Shown here piece after piece: positions 36,466 to 45,710 of a DNA stretch of 49,936 nt. The notes beneath the pieces were generated by a model. It made no database searches. It was not told the DNA's origin and saw only the letters and a program-made list of their open reading frames with translations. Position 1 is the stretch's first letter, and every line of letters begins with the position of its first letter. Source of the DNA: an uncultured Bacteroidota bacterium (lineage in GTDB: Bacteria; Bacteroidota; Bacteroidia; Flavobacteriales; Flavobacteriaceae); contig CACEKG010000006.1 in assembly GCA_902560065.1 (NCBI GenBank), forward strand, positions 1 to 49,936, written 5' to 3'. The position numbers and the translations under genes are program-made.

Positions 36466-37527
36466 ATGAAGAAACATAATTTCAGTGCAGGCCCATCAGT
36501 TCTTCCAAAAGAAGTAATTGAAGATGCCTCTAAAGCAGTAATCAATCTTAACAATAATAATTTATCTCTTCTTGAAATTTCTCACAGGAGCAAGGATTTT
36601 ATCTCTATAATGGATGAAGCATGTTCACTAGCAATTGAATTAACTGGTTTAAAGAACAATGGTTATAAAGCTATTTTTCTTCAAGGTGGTGCAAGCCTTC
36701 AATTTTTAATGGTTGCCTATAACTTTCTAAAAGCAAAAGCAGGATACATAAATACTGGAACATGGTCAGAAAAAGCTATTAAAGAAGCAAAATTGTTTGG
36801 AGAAGTTATTGAAATTGCTTCTTCAAAGGATCAAAATTTTAATTATATACCAAAAGAAATTAAAATAGTTGACAAATATGATTATATCCATTTAACTACT
36901 AACAATACAATATTTGGCACTCAATTTCATAATTTTCCTGACACTAATTCAAGTTTAATAGCGGACATGAGCTCAGATATTTTTTCTCGAGTCATAGATT
37001 ACTCTAAATTTGATTTATTTTACGCAGGAGCTCAAAAAAATACAGGTCCAGCAGGAACGACACTCGTTATTGTTAAAGAATCTCTATTATCTGAAATAAA
37101 TAAAAATATTCCCTCCATGTTAAGCTATAAAGTTCATATAGATAAAGAAAGTATGTTTAATACTCCTCCTGTTTTTCCAATTTATACTGCAATGTTAAAT
37201 CTAAGGTGGATAAAAAAAAATGGAGGAATTCAAAATATAGAAAACAAAAACAGGGAAAAAGCTAATTTAATCTATAATGAAATTGATAATAACTCAAAAT
37301 TTATAGGTTTTGTCGAAAAGGATGATAGAAGTTTTATGAATGTTACTTTTAATTTAATTGATTCAGAAGAAAAAGATATTTTTGACAAAATTTGTGAGGA
37401 GAATAATGTAGTCGGAATAAACGGACATAGGTCTGTTGGAGGATATAGAGCTTCTATATATAATGCAATGACTTTAGAAAGTGTAGAAGTTTTAGTTGAT
37501 TGTATGAAAAAATTCGAAAAATTATAA
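36466..37527 (+). CDS. serC: Phosphoserine aminotransferase
   Basis: A PLP enzyme of about 353 residues converting 3-phosphohydroxypyruvate to phosphoserine. It begins KKHNFSAGPSVLP, contains ELTGLKNN, LQGGASLQF, and the PLP lysine in YAGAQKNTGPAG, and ends with GGYRASIYNAM. The frame is also open from ATG 36457, but ATG 36466 gives the usual N-terminus. It is 4 bases before serA, forming a two-step serine synthesis unit. Confidence 0.96.
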   Translation: MKKHNFSAGPSVLPKEVIEDASKAVINLNNNNLSLLEISHRSKDFISIMDEACSLAIELTGLKNNGYKAIFLQGGASLQFLMVAYNFLKAKAGYINTGTWSEKAIKEAKLFGEVIEIASSKDQNFNYIPKEIKIVDKYDYIHLTTNNTIFGTQFHNFPDTNSSLIADMSSDIFSRVIDYSKFDLFYAGAQKNTGPAGTTLVIVKESLLSEINKNIPSMLSYKVHIDKESMFNTPPVFPIYTAMLNLRWIKKNGGIQNIENKNREKANLIYNEIDNNSKFIGFVEKDDRSFMNVTFNLIDSEEKDIFDKICEENNVVGINGHRSVGGYRASIYNAMTLESVEVLVDCMKKFEKL

Positions 37528-37531
37528 TTGT

Positions 37532-38482
37532 ATGAAAATTTTAGCAAATGATGGAATTTCTGAAAAAGGAATCGATTTATTATCAAAAGCTGGCCATGAG
37601 GTCATTACAGTAAACGTTGCACAAGATCAATTAATAAATTATATTAATGAACAAGGTATTTCATGTTTACTTGTTAGAAGTGCCACTCAGGCAAGAAAAG
37701 ATTTAATTGATTCTTGTCCTAATTTAAAATTAATAGGAAGAGGTGGAGTTGGTATGGATAACATTGATGTAGATTATGCAAAATCAAAAAATATTCATAT
37801 TATAAATACTCCTGCTGCATCTTCTTCATCAGTAGCAGAGTTAGTTATAGCCCATCTTTATGGTTGTGTTAGATTTCTTTACGATTCAAATAGAAACATG
37901 CCCTTAGAGGGTGACAAAAATTTTAAAGGATTAAAAAAATCCTACTCAAAAGGAATAGAATTAAAAGGAAAAACTCTTGGTATAATAGGTTTTGGAAGAA
38001 TAGGTCAAGAAGTCGCTAAAATTGCTTTAGGAATTGGCATGAAAGTAATTGCATCAGATAAATTTATTGAAATAGGTAATATTAAAATTGACTTTTTTAA
38101 TGATGAATCTATCTCTTTTAAATTGAAAACACAATCTTTAAATTCTTTATTTAAAGATTCAGACTTTATAACATTACACATCCCATCACAAAAAGATTAT
38201 ATCATTAATAAAGAAAGTATAAATTTAATGAAAGATGGAGTTGGAATAATTAATGCTGCCAGAGGAGGTTTAATCAATGAAAATGATCTTATTGAGGCTC
38301 TTGATTCAAAAAAAGTTTCCTTTGCCGCTTTTGATACATTTGAAAACGAACCGAATCCAAATATTAAGCTTCTAATGCATCCTAAAATATCTCTTTCCCC
38401 TCATATTGGTGCTGCTACAAATCAAGCTCAAGATAGAATTGGTGAAGAACTAGCAAATCAAATTATTAATTTATTTCAATAA
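37532..38482 (+). CDS. serA: D-3-phosphoglycerate dehydrogenase, short form
   Basis: A 316-residue D-2-hydroxyacid dehydrogenase. The NAD fold has GIIGFGRIGQEVAK, and catalytic residues lie in NAARGGLINE (Arg), FENEPNP (Glu) and SPHIGAATNQAQ (His). It lacks the C-terminal ACT domain that confers serine feedback in longer SerA enzymes. Pairing with serC supports phosphoglycerate as the substrate. Confidence 0.94.
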   Translation: MKILANDGISEKGIDLLSKAGHEVITVNVAQDQLINYINEQGISCLLVRSATQARKDLIDSCPNLKLIGRGGVGMDNIDVDYAKSKNIHIINTPAASSSSVAELVIAHLYGCVRFLYDSNRNMPLEGDKNFKGLKKSYSKGIELKGKTLGIIGFGRIGQEVAKIALGIGMKVIASDKFIEIGNIKIDFFNDESISFKLKTQSLNSLFKDSDFITLHIPSQKDYIINKESINLMKDGVGIINAARGGLINENDLIEALDSKKVSFAAFDTFENEPNPNIKLLMHPKISLSPHIGAATNQAQDRIGEELANQIINLFQ

Positions 38483-38487
38483 TTATT

Positions 38488-38808
38488 TTGGACATTAATA
38501 AATTTAAAAATAAATGGGGTATTAAATCTAATTTTCAATTAGTAATAATTTTTATAGTATTCGGCATTACAGGGTCTGCAAGTGTTTTTTTAGGAGAACC
38601 CTTACTTTCTTTTTTAAACATTAATGAAGAACTATTTATTGATTTTTTTCTAGGTAAATATATTTTTATATTTATTAAAATCATTTTAATCTTTCCTCTT
38701 TATCAAATTTTACTTTTAATTTTCGGAGCAATTTTTTTTCAGTTTACTTTTTTTTGGAATATAGAAAAGCAATTATTAAAAAAAATAGGTTTTAAAAAAT
38801 TTTTTTAA
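38488..38808 (+). CDS. Small two-helix membrane protein (DUF6787-like)
   Basis: About 106 residues. A soluble start NKWGIKSNFQLVIIFIVFGITGS leads into two to three hydrophobic helices with GEPLL between, and ends in a basic tail. I recall this pattern as a family of unknown function in Bacteroidota placed after serA. The only plausible start is TTG at 38488, 5 bases after the serA stop, since no ATG lies before the conserved N-terminus. Function unknown. Confidence 0.72.
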   Translation: MDINKFKNKWGIKSNFQLVIIFIVFGITGSASVFLGEPLLSFLNINEELFIDFFLGKYIFIFIKIILIFPLYQILLLIFGAIFFQFTFFWNIEKQLLKKIGFKKFF

Positions 38809-38816
38809 AAAATTAT

Positions 38817-39332
38817 TTATATTAAGCTTTTAAGTTTTTGAATTTTAGGGTTAATTACTACTTGACAGTAGGGTTGATTAGAATTTAAGTCATAATAATT
38901 GATATGTTCTTTTTCAGCTTCAAAAAAATCTTTTGCTAATTCAATTTTAGTAACTATTTCTTTATTCTTATATATTGATTCTGATAATTTCTTAATAATG
39001 TTTTCTGTAATTTTTTTTTGTTTTATATCGGTATAAAAAATTGCAGATCGATACTGAGTTCCAAAATCATTTCCCTGTCTGTTTAGTTGGGTAGGGTCAT
39101 GTGTTTGAAAAAATATTAATAATAACTTGTCCAACGAAATAATATTCTTATCAAATTCTAAAGAAATTGCTTCAGCATGACCGGTTCTACCGGAACAAAC
39201 CTGTTTATATGAAGGGTTTTTTACATTACCTCCAATATAACCTGGAATAACTTTTTTTACTCCCTCTACTCTATTAAATATAGCTTCAGTACACCAAAAA
39301 CATCCTCCTGCTAAAAAAATTTTAGAATTCAT
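38817..39332 (-). CDS. msrA: Peptide methionine sulfoxide reductase A
   Basis: A 171-residue reductase for methionine-S-sulfoxide in proteins. The catalytic motif GGCFWCTEA has the nucleophile C11, and GYIGG, GHAEA and FFQTHDPTQLNRQGND are conserved. A further cysteine (YCQVV) near the end could act in recycling. It is alone on its strand; MsrB is not in the window. Confidence 0.96.
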   Translation of the reverse strand: MNSKIFLAGGCFWCTEAIFNRVEGVKKVIPGYIGGNVKNPSYKQVCSGRTGHAEAISLEFDKNIISLDKLLLIFFQTHDPTQLNRQGNDFGTQYRSAIFYTDIKQKKITENIIKKLSESIYKNKEIVTKIELAKDFFEAEKEHINYYDLNSNQPYCQVVINPKIQKLKSLI

Positions 39333-39409
39333 GATTTTTAAATATAACTAAATTTGTAATTTATTTTTTTAATAAGTAATCATTTTAATAACTAAATTAG
39401 ATTTAATTT

Positions 39410-40081
39410 ATGTCATACATATTATCAGCAAAAAATTTACATAAAAGTTACAATAATATTAATGTGCTTAATGACGTAAATTTAAACCTGAAAAGCAATC
39501 AAATAACCACTATAGTGGGCCCTTCTGGAGCAGGAAAAACTACATTACTCCATATTTTAGGAACTCTTAGTAGGCCAGATAATTTAAAAAACTCATCTCT
39601 TGAAATTGATAATGTTGATGTTTTTAAATTGAAAAATAATGCTCTTTCAAAGTTTAGAAATAAAAAAATAGGTTTCATTTTTCAATTTCATGAATTACTT
39701 CCTGAATTTTCTGCCCTAGAAAATGTATGTATTCCTAAATTAATTTCAGGAGAAAGTTTAAATACATCTCGAATTAAGGGCATTGAACTTTTAAGTGATC
39801 TTGGCTTAAAAAACAGAATAAACCATAAGCCTTCTGAGCTTTCTGGTGGAGAGCAACAAAGAGTAGCTGTAGCAAGAGCTTTAATAAATAATCCTAAAAT
39901 TATTTTTGCTGATGAGCCCAGTGGAAATTTAGATTCTGAAAATGCAGAAATATTACATCAACTATTTTTTACATTAAGAAATAAAAGTGGTTGCAGTTTT
40001 GTAATCGTAACACATAATAAAGATTTGACAAAGAAATCAGACCAAATAATTTCTCTAAAAGATGGGAAAATTATAAAATGA
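39410..40081 (+). CDS. lolD: LolD-like ABC transporter ATPase
   Basis: A 223-residue ABC ATPase with Walker A GPSGAGKTT (37-45), the Q-loop FQFHELLPEF, signature LSGGEQQRVAVARAL, Walker B IIFADEPSGNLDS and H-loop VIVTHN. FHELLPEFSALENV is characteristic of the LolD/MacB subfamily, which extracts lipoproteins or exports substrates with an FtsX-like permease. No permease gene is adjacent, so it must work with one encoded elsewhere. Its stop overlaps the next gene by 4 bases. Confidence 0.88.
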   Translation: MSYILSAKNLHKSYNNINVLNDVNLNLKSNQITTIVGPSGAGKTTLLHILGTLSRPDNLKNSSLEIDNVDVFKLKNNALSKFRNKKIGFIFQFHELLPEFSALENVCIPKLISGESLNTSRIKGIELLSDLGLKNRINHKPSELSGGEQQRVAVARALINNPKIIFADEPSGNLDSENAEILHQLFFTLRNKSGCSFVIVTHNKDLTKKSDQIISLKDGKIIK

Positions 40082-40845
40082 AAAGACATGAAATTAAATC
40101 TTTTTTGGATGACAAGGCTTTTAAGTACGAATCTCCTTCATTTATAAATGAAGATCCTATTCAAATACCCCATAATTTTTCTATAAAAGAAGATATTGAA
40201 ATCTCTGGTTTTTTAACAGCAATTATTTCTTGGGGGAATAGAAAAATGATAATAAAAAATGCTAATTTACTAATGAATTTGATGGATAACTCTCCATTCG
40301 ATTTTGTTCTTAATCATAACAAAAATGATTTAAACAATCTTAATCAATTTGTTCATAGAACATTCAACAGTAAAGACTTGTGTTTTTTTATTAAATCACT
40401 TTACAACATATATAAAAACAAAGGAGGTTTAGAATATGTTTTTAATGCAAATAAAGAATCTAAAAACTTAAATCAAGTAATTCATGATTTTAAAAATATT
40501 TTTTTTTCTATTAATCATCAACAAAGAACTGAAAAACATATTTCAGATCCATTAAAAGGCTCTGCTGCGAAAAGAATAAACATGTTTTTAAGATGGATGG
40601 TAAGATCTTCAAGGAAAGGTGTAGATTTTGGTTTATGGAAAAATATTGACCCTGGACAACTTTCCTGTCCATTAGATATTCATTCAGGAAGAGTAGCAAG
40701 ATCATTATCTCTAATTAAAAGAAAACAAAATGACAATTTAGCGTTAATGGAATTAGATTCTATGCTTCGTAAATTTGACTATAAAGATCCTGTTAAATAT
40801 GATTTTGCATTATTTGGGTTAAGTAAATACGAAAAATTTTATTAA
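40078..40845 (+). CDS. TIGR02757-family protein, unknown function
   Basis: A 255-residue protein with the family landmarks DPIQIPHNF, ISGFLTAIISWGNR, PLKGSAAKRINMFLRWMVR, GVDFGLWK and PLDIHSGRVARSL. The conserved Asp, His and Arg residues in the C-terminal half and an all-helical pattern suggest a nucleic-acid-related helix-hairpin fold, but the role is not known. It overlaps the LolD-like gene by 4 bases (ATGA), an association I recall from other Bacteroidota. Confidence 0.82.
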   Translation: MKRHEIKSFLDDKAFKYESPSFINEDPIQIPHNFSIKEDIEISGFLTAIISWGNRKMIIKNANLLMNLMDNSPFDFVLNHNKNDLNNLNQFVHRTFNSKDLCFFIKSLYNIYKNKGGLEYVFNANKESKNLNQVIHDFKNIFFSINHQQRTEKHISDPLKGSAAKRINMFLRWMVRSSRKGVDFGLWKNIDPGQLSCPLDIHSGRVARSLSLIKRKQNDNLALMELDSMLRKFDYKDPVKYDFALFGLSKYEKFY

Positions 40846-40851
40846 AATTTA

Positions 40852-42075
40852 ATGAGAAGTTTCTCTAATAAAATATCAAAAATTGGTCCTGGAGCTTTGA
40901 TCGCAGCAGCATTCATTGGCCCTGGAACAGTTACTGTTTGCTCAATCGCTGGAAATAGTTTTGGTTATTCACTTTTATGGGCAATACTTACGTCATTAAT
41001 CATTGCTTTCATACTCCAGGAAATGTCTATAAGAGTTGGTATAATTTCTAAAAAAGGACTAACAGAATTAATAAAAAATGAAACTAAAAATTCATATTTA
41101 AAAAACATTTTACTTGTTTTAATTTTTACTGCAATTATTATAGGAAATACTGCATATGAAGCTGGAAATATTAGCGGGGCAATTCTTGGCATGGAATCAT
41201 TAACAGGGAATCTTGCATATAATTTTAGAGATTTTAATATAAACTTGCTAAGTCTTATTATAGGATCATTAGCGTTCTTAATACTTTTTATTGGAAATTA
41301 TAGATTATTAGAACAGATTTTAATTTCTATAGTTGTAATAATGAGTTTTTCTTTTATCATATCTGCAATTATAACAAAACCAGATATAAATAAAATAATT
41401 GAAGGTTTTATTAAATTTAAAACTCCTCAAAATAGTTTTTTAACTATTTTAGGTTTAATTGGAACAACTGTTGTGCCATATAATATCTTCTTACATTCAT
41501 CATTGGTAAAGAAAAAATGGAATAAACCAAAAGATCTTAAAATAGCTAAAATAGACTTATTAATAGCAATTATTATGGGAGCTTTAATTTCAATAAGTAT
41601 TATTATAACATCAGCAAGTATATCTTCAACTTCTATTTCAAATGCAGCAGATTTAGCTTTAAGTCTCGCTCCTGTTTATGGAAGTTTTTCTAAATTTTTA
41701 ATATCGTTAGGAATGATTTCAGCAGGTTTAACAAGTGCAATTACAGCTCCTTTAGCGGCATCATTTGTTGCATGTGGTTGCTTTGGATGGAGAGCTGATC
41801 TTAAATCATTAAAATTTAGGTCTATTTGGATTATAATTTTAATAATTGGAACTATTATTTCTAGTACTGGAATTAAATTGATCCTAATTATTCAATTTGC
41901 ACAAATAGCAAATGCAATATTATTACCAATAATTATATTAATATTATATTATGTAATGAATGATAAGAAAATATTTGGATCTTATTCAAATTCATTTTTT
42001 CAAAATTTGATTGGTGTTTTTATATTTTTTTCAACTGTTTACTTAAGCGTAAGAACCATATCTAAATTTATTTAA
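40852..42075 (+). CDS. Nramp-fold transporter, metal motif missing
   Basis: A 407-residue, roughly 11-helix membrane protein with the Nramp layout. Where metal transporters have DPGN in helix 1, this has GPGT (residues 23-26), and where they have MPH in helix 6, this has VPY (208-210), so all the main metal-coordinating side chains are changed. It is 6 bases before pxpA and therefore in one operon with 5-oxoprolinase. Bacillus subtilis has an Nramp-like gene (ycsG) in the equivalent place. I infer uptake of 5-oxoproline or a related organic substrate, not manganese or iron. Confidence 0.82.
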   Translation: MRSFSNKISKIGPGALIAAAFIGPGTVTVCSIAGNSFGYSLLWAILTSLIIAFILQEMSIRVGIISKKGLTELIKNETKNSYLKNILLVLIFTAIIIGNTAYEAGNISGAILGMESLTGNLAYNFRDFNINLLSLIIGSLAFLILFIGNYRLLEQILISIVVIMSFSFIISAIITKPDINKIIEGFIKFKTPQNSFLTILGLIGTTVVPYNIFLHSSLVKKKWNKPKDLKIAKIDLLIAIIMGALISISIIITSASISSTSISNAADLALSLAPVYGSFSKFLISLGMISAGLTSAITAPLAASFVACGCFGWRADLKSLKFRSIWIIILIIGTIISSTGIKLILIIQFAQIANAILLPIIILILYYVMNDKKIFGSYSNSFFQNLIGVFIFFSTVYLSVRTISKFI

Positions 42076-42082
42076 CTGTAAA

Positions 42083-42814
42083 ATGAAAATTGATATAAAT
42101 GCTGACATAGGAGAAGGTTTTTTTAATGATAAAGAATTATTCTCTTTAATCTCTTCATGCAATATTGCATGTGGCGGTCATTTTGGAGACAAAAAATCAA
42201 TAAAAAAATCAATTAAACTGGCTATTATTCATGATGTGCAAATTGGCGCTCATCCATCATTTCCCGATAAATTAAATTTTGGAAGAAAAATACTAAAAAT
42301 TTCAAGTAATGATCTAGAAAAAAGTCTCACATCTCAAATAAATTTGGTGCTTAAAATCGCAAAAGATCATAACACACGAATTCATCACGTAAAACCACAT
42401 GGCGCTCTTTATAACTTAGCTTTTTATGATATTAAAACTTGTGAAATAATTATTAAATGCATAAAAAAAATACCTTATAAAGTTATTTTATTTTCACAAT
42501 ACAAATCTTTACTTTCAAATTTAGCAAGTAAAAATGGAATTAAAATTTATAATGAAGTCTTTATCGATAGAGAATATAATGATGATTTATCTCTTGTAAG
42601 TAGAGAAAACAAAAATGCAATAGCTAATGATCAAGATATAATAAATAAAAAAGTTTTAAATATTATTAAAAAGAATCAAATAACAAGTATTAATAATGTT
42701 CAAATTAATATGAAAGCAGACACTTTCTGTATTCATGGGGATAATCCTAATGCACTAATTATCATGAAATCTTTAATGTCTTTTTTAAATTCTCATAAGA
42801 TTAGTTTAACATGA
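42083..42814 (+). CDS. pxpA: 5-oxoprolinase subunit A
   Basis: A 243-residue LamB/YcsF-family protein beginning KIDINADIGEGF, with CNIACGGHFGD, IGAHPSFPD and HHVKPHGALYN, the putative metal-binding polar cluster of a deacetylase-like barrel. With PxpB and PxpC it forms the ATP-dependent 5-oxoprolinase that opens pyroglutamate to glutamate. It overlaps pxpB by 4 bases. Slightly short of the common 250 residues but with all motifs. Confidence 0.93.
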   Translation: MKIDINADIGEGFFNDKELFSLISSCNIACGGHFGDKKSIKKSIKLAIIHDVQIGAHPSFPDKLNFGRKILKISSNDLEKSLTSQINLVLKIAKDHNTRIHHVKPHGALYNLAFYDIKTCEIIIKCIKKIPYKVILFSQYKSLLSNLASKNGIKIYNEVFIDREYNDDLSLVSRENKNAIANDQDIINKKVLNIIKKNQITSINNVQINMKADTFCIHGDNPNALIIMKSLMSFLNSHKISLT

Positions 42815-43539
42815 AATCAAAGGAATTTGAGTTATCTTTTTTTTTATACAATAAAAAATCTATTCTAATTGAATGGCCAAAAATAATTAGTGAAAACATT
42901 TTAGAGGACATCTTAAACTTTTCAAATAAACTTTCAAAATCAAAGACTATTCATTCAAGAATTAATGGATATAACTCCCTATTAATTATATATAAATTAA
43001 ATATTAAATCACTTGAAAAAGAAATTATTAACTTAAAAAACTTGTATAAAAATAAATTAAGGAATTTATCTATCAATAATAAAAATTGGAGAATTCCTGT
43101 ATGTTATGAAACAAAATATGCTCCTGATATATCTTATATATCTAGAAAACTAAATTTATCTATAAAAGAGATTATAAAAATACATAGTTTTAAAAAGTAC
43201 AAATTGTTTTTCATAGGTTTTCTTCCTGGATTTTTATACTTGGGAAAGCTTGATGATAAACTTAAACTTCCAAGAAAAATAAACCCTTCTATAAATTATA
43301 ATGCAGGATCAGTTGGAATTGCTGAGAATCAAACTGGAATTTATCCTGATGTTAGCCCTGGAGGATGGAATATTATTGGAAACAGTCCTGTTTGTTTTTT
43401 TGATCCATCACATGAACAACCATGTTTTGCTAAAAGTGGTGATTTAATAGAGTTTTATCCAATAAGTGAAAAAGAATACAATCTTATAAAACAAAAATCA
43501 AAGAATAATTTAAATTATATAAATGAATTAAATGATTAA
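42811..43539 (+). CDS. pxpB: 5-oxoprolinase subunit B
   Basis: A 242-residue KipI-family protein with the landmark FIGFLPGFLYLG, PRKINPSINYNAGSVGIA and TGIYPDVSPGGWNIIG. The family resembles the N-terminal half of allophanate-hydrolase-type subunits. Its start overlaps pxpA by 4 bases and its end overlaps pxpC by 8, so all three subunits should be made in step. Confidence 0.93.
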   Translation: MKSKEFELSFFLYNKKSILIEWPKIISENILEDILNFSNKLSKSKTIHSRINGYNSLLIIYKLNIKSLEKEIINLKNLYKNKLRNLSINNKNWRIPVCYETKYAPDISYISRKLNLSIKEIIKIHSFKKYKLFFIGFLPGFLYLGKLDDKLKLPRKINPSINYNAGSVGIAENQTGIYPDVSPGGWNIIGNSPVCFFDPSHEQPCFAKSGDLIEFYPISEKEYNLIKQKSKNNLNYINELND

Positions 43540-44371
43540 AATTTTAGAACCAGGTTTATACTCTTCAATTCAAGATGAAGGAAGAGAAGGTTTTCAGAAG
43601 TATGGAGTTCCTTTTTCTGGCAGTATGGATTCAAAATCCTCAAATTTCGCAAACTCTTTATTAAACAATCCCAAAAACGCTGCTGTTATTGAAGCAACTC
43701 AATTTGGTCCTAAAATATTATTTAATGTATCGACTTATATTTCGATAACAGGAGGTGATATGAACCCATTAATTAACAATAAAAAAGTTTCAATGAACAA
43801 GGCTGTTAATATTAATAAGGGTGATATTTTAAAATTAGGTCATTCTAAAAATGGGTTAAGATCATATATAGCAATCAAAGATGGTATAAAATCTGAATTA
43901 TCATTAGGAAGTAGAAGTTATTATAAAGGAATAAGTTCAAAATTTAAATTAGAGAAAGGAGATGAGTTTAAAATAATTTCATTTAATAAAAAATTAAATT
44001 CTTTTTCAAAAATTTTTTTAAAAAATACTCATGAAAGTAAATATATATTAGTTTTTAAAGGCCCAGAATATAATAATCTATCAATTAATGAAAAAAATTT
44101 TTTACTTAATGATTCTTTTACAATTTCAAACGAAAACAACAGGATGGCATACAAACTAAAAGAAAAACTAAAAAATAAATTAAAATCAATAATCACTTCT
44201 CCAGTGTTGCCAGGAACAGTTCAATTAACTCCAGGAGGAGAAATTATTATTTTAATGAAAGATTGTCAAGTAACTGGAGGATATCCTAGAATTTTCCAAT
44301 TAAATGAAGAGTCTATAAACCATATCGCTCAAAAAAAAACAAATGATATTGTAAAATTTAAAATTGTATAA
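43532..44371 (+). CDS. pxpC: 5-oxoprolinase subunit C
   Basis: A 279-residue KipA-family protein with a cyclophilin-like fold: EPGLYSSIQDEGREGFQKYG, VPFSGSMD, AAVIEATQFGPKI, and late PVLPGTVQLTPGGEIIILMKD. It is the third subunit of 5-oxoprolinase. The ending MKDCQVTGGYPRI is typical. It is the last pxp gene, with 82 bases before the next gene. Confidence 0.93.
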   Translation: MIKILEPGLYSSIQDEGREGFQKYGVPFSGSMDSKSSNFANSLLNNPKNAAVIEATQFGPKILFNVSTYISITGGDMNPLINNKKVSMNKAVNINKGDILKLGHSKNGLRSYIAIKDGIKSELSLGSRSYYKGISSKFKLEKGDEFKIISFNKKLNSFSKIFLKNTHESKYILVFKGPEYNNLSINEKNFLLNDSFTISNENNRMAYKLKEKLKNKLKSIITSPVLPGTVQLTPGGEIIILMKDCQVTGGYPRIFQLNEESINHIAQKKTNDIVKFKIV

Positions 44372-44453
44372 AATCTTTATATAAAATAGAGATTGGATAA
44401 AGAATTCTTTATTACTTTTACAATAATTATACTGAAAGACTCTTAGCAATAGC

Positions 44454-45710
44454 ATGAATCTAATTCTTAAAAATGCAATTATAGTAGATTCTAAAAGCAA
44501 CCATCATTTTCAAAAAAAAGACATATTAATTGAATCAGGAATCATTAAAAAGATTGAAAATGATATTAAAGTAAAGGGTGAAAAAGTAATATCCTTTAAA
44601 AATCTTCATATATCAAATGGATGGTTTGATAGTTCAGTGTCATTCGGAGAACCAGGTTTTGAAGAAAGAGAAACTTTAGAAAATGGTCTTAAAACATCCA
44701 GTAAATCAGGATTTACAGATATTATATTGAATCCAAATACTAATCCAGTGATTGATTCTCATTCAACTGTTAATCATATTTATAAAAAAACAAATAATTC
44801 AGCTACAAATGTTCATGTATTAGCTTCTTTAACTAAAGAGTCTTTAGGTAAAGAAATAGCGGAACTTTATGATATGCATATTGCTGGTGCTGTAGCTTTT
44901 GGAGATTATAAAAAAACATTAAATAACCCTAATATCCTAAGAATAGCCCTTGATTATGTTCAAAGTTTTGATGGTATGATAATGTCTTATCTATCTGATT
45001 TTGACCTTAGTAAAGAAGGTCTTATACATGAAGGAAATGCTAGTTTAAAATTAGGAATTAAAGGAATTCCTGAAATTGCAGAAACTTCAATTTTATTAAG
45101 AGATATAGAAATTATAGAATATACAAATGGTAGAATTCACTTTCCATTTATTTCTTGTGAAAAAAGTCTAGATATTATAAGAAATGCAAAAAAAAGAGGT
45201 TTAAAAGTTACTTGTGGAGTATCTATAGGACATCTTTATTTCACCGATGACTCACTTTTTTCTTATGATCCTAATTTTAAAATATACCCTCCTCTAAGAT
45301 CTATAAAGGATAAAGAAGCTTTAAGAAATGGATTGTTAGATGGAACAATTGATTTAGTTTCTAGTATGCATGAACCAATAAACATTGAACATAAAAAAGT
45401 TGAATTTTCTAAGGCTTTAGACGGTTCAATTAGTATAGAATCTTTTTTTGGTATTCTTAATGGTATTTTTACTCTTGAAAAAACTATTTCATTTTTAACA
45501 AACGGTAAAGAATTATTTAAGATTAATAGTCCAAAATTAGAAATTGGAGAAAAAGCTAATTTAACTATGTTTTGCCCTGATACAATTTATAATTTAAAAG
45601 AAGAAAATATTATTTCTAAGTCAAAAAACTGTGCTTTTATAAATTCTTCATTAAAGGGAAAAGTTTTTGGAATAATAAATGGAGACAGGATAGTTATAAA
45701 TAATGAGTGA
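44454..45710 (+). CDS. Dihydroorotase homologue without metal ligands
   Basis: A 418-residue amidohydrolase-fold protein of dihydroorotase type. Active dihydroorotases have HxH in the first barrel strand before the REPG motif; here the equivalent is GWFDSSVSFGEPGFEERETL, with no histidine. The late catalytic Asp (usually in TDHAPH) is also replaced, in VSSMHEPINIEHK. The rest of the fold, including LNPNTNPVIDS and the C-terminal LEIGEKANLTMF, is preserved. It is therefore probably not a metal-dependent dihydroorotase; a structural partner of aspartate transcarbamoylase (like PyrC' in other bacteria) or a new activity are options. It overlaps the following esterase gene by 8 bases. Confidence 0.85.
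   Translation: MNLILKNAIIVDSKSNHHFQKKDILIESGIIKKIENDIKVKGEKVISFKNLHISNGWFDSSVSFGEPGFEERETLENGLKTSSKSGFTDIILNPNTNPVIDSHSTVNHIYKKTNNSATNVHVLASLTKESLGKEIAELYDMHIAGAVAFGDYKKTLNNPNILRIALDYVQSFDGMIMSYLSDFDLSKEGLIHEGNASLKLGIKGIPEIAETSILLRDIEIIEYTNGRIHFPFISCEKSLDIIRNAKKRGLKVTCGVSIGHLYFTDDSLFSYDPNFKIYPPLRSIKDKEALRNGLLDGTIDLVSSMHEPINIEHKKVEFSKALDGSISIESFFGILNGIFTLEKTISFLTNGKELFKINSPKLEIGEKANLTMFCPDTIYNLKEENIISKSKNCAFINSSLKGKVFGIINGDRIVINNE

Noticed and set aside
44397-44412. Perfect 16-base palindrome ATAAAGAATTCTTTAT after pxpC.
   Set aside because: All but four bases are A or T and no T run follows, so it is neither a convincing terminator nor, on its own, a supported operator; palindromes of this kind are expected in such AT-rich DNA.
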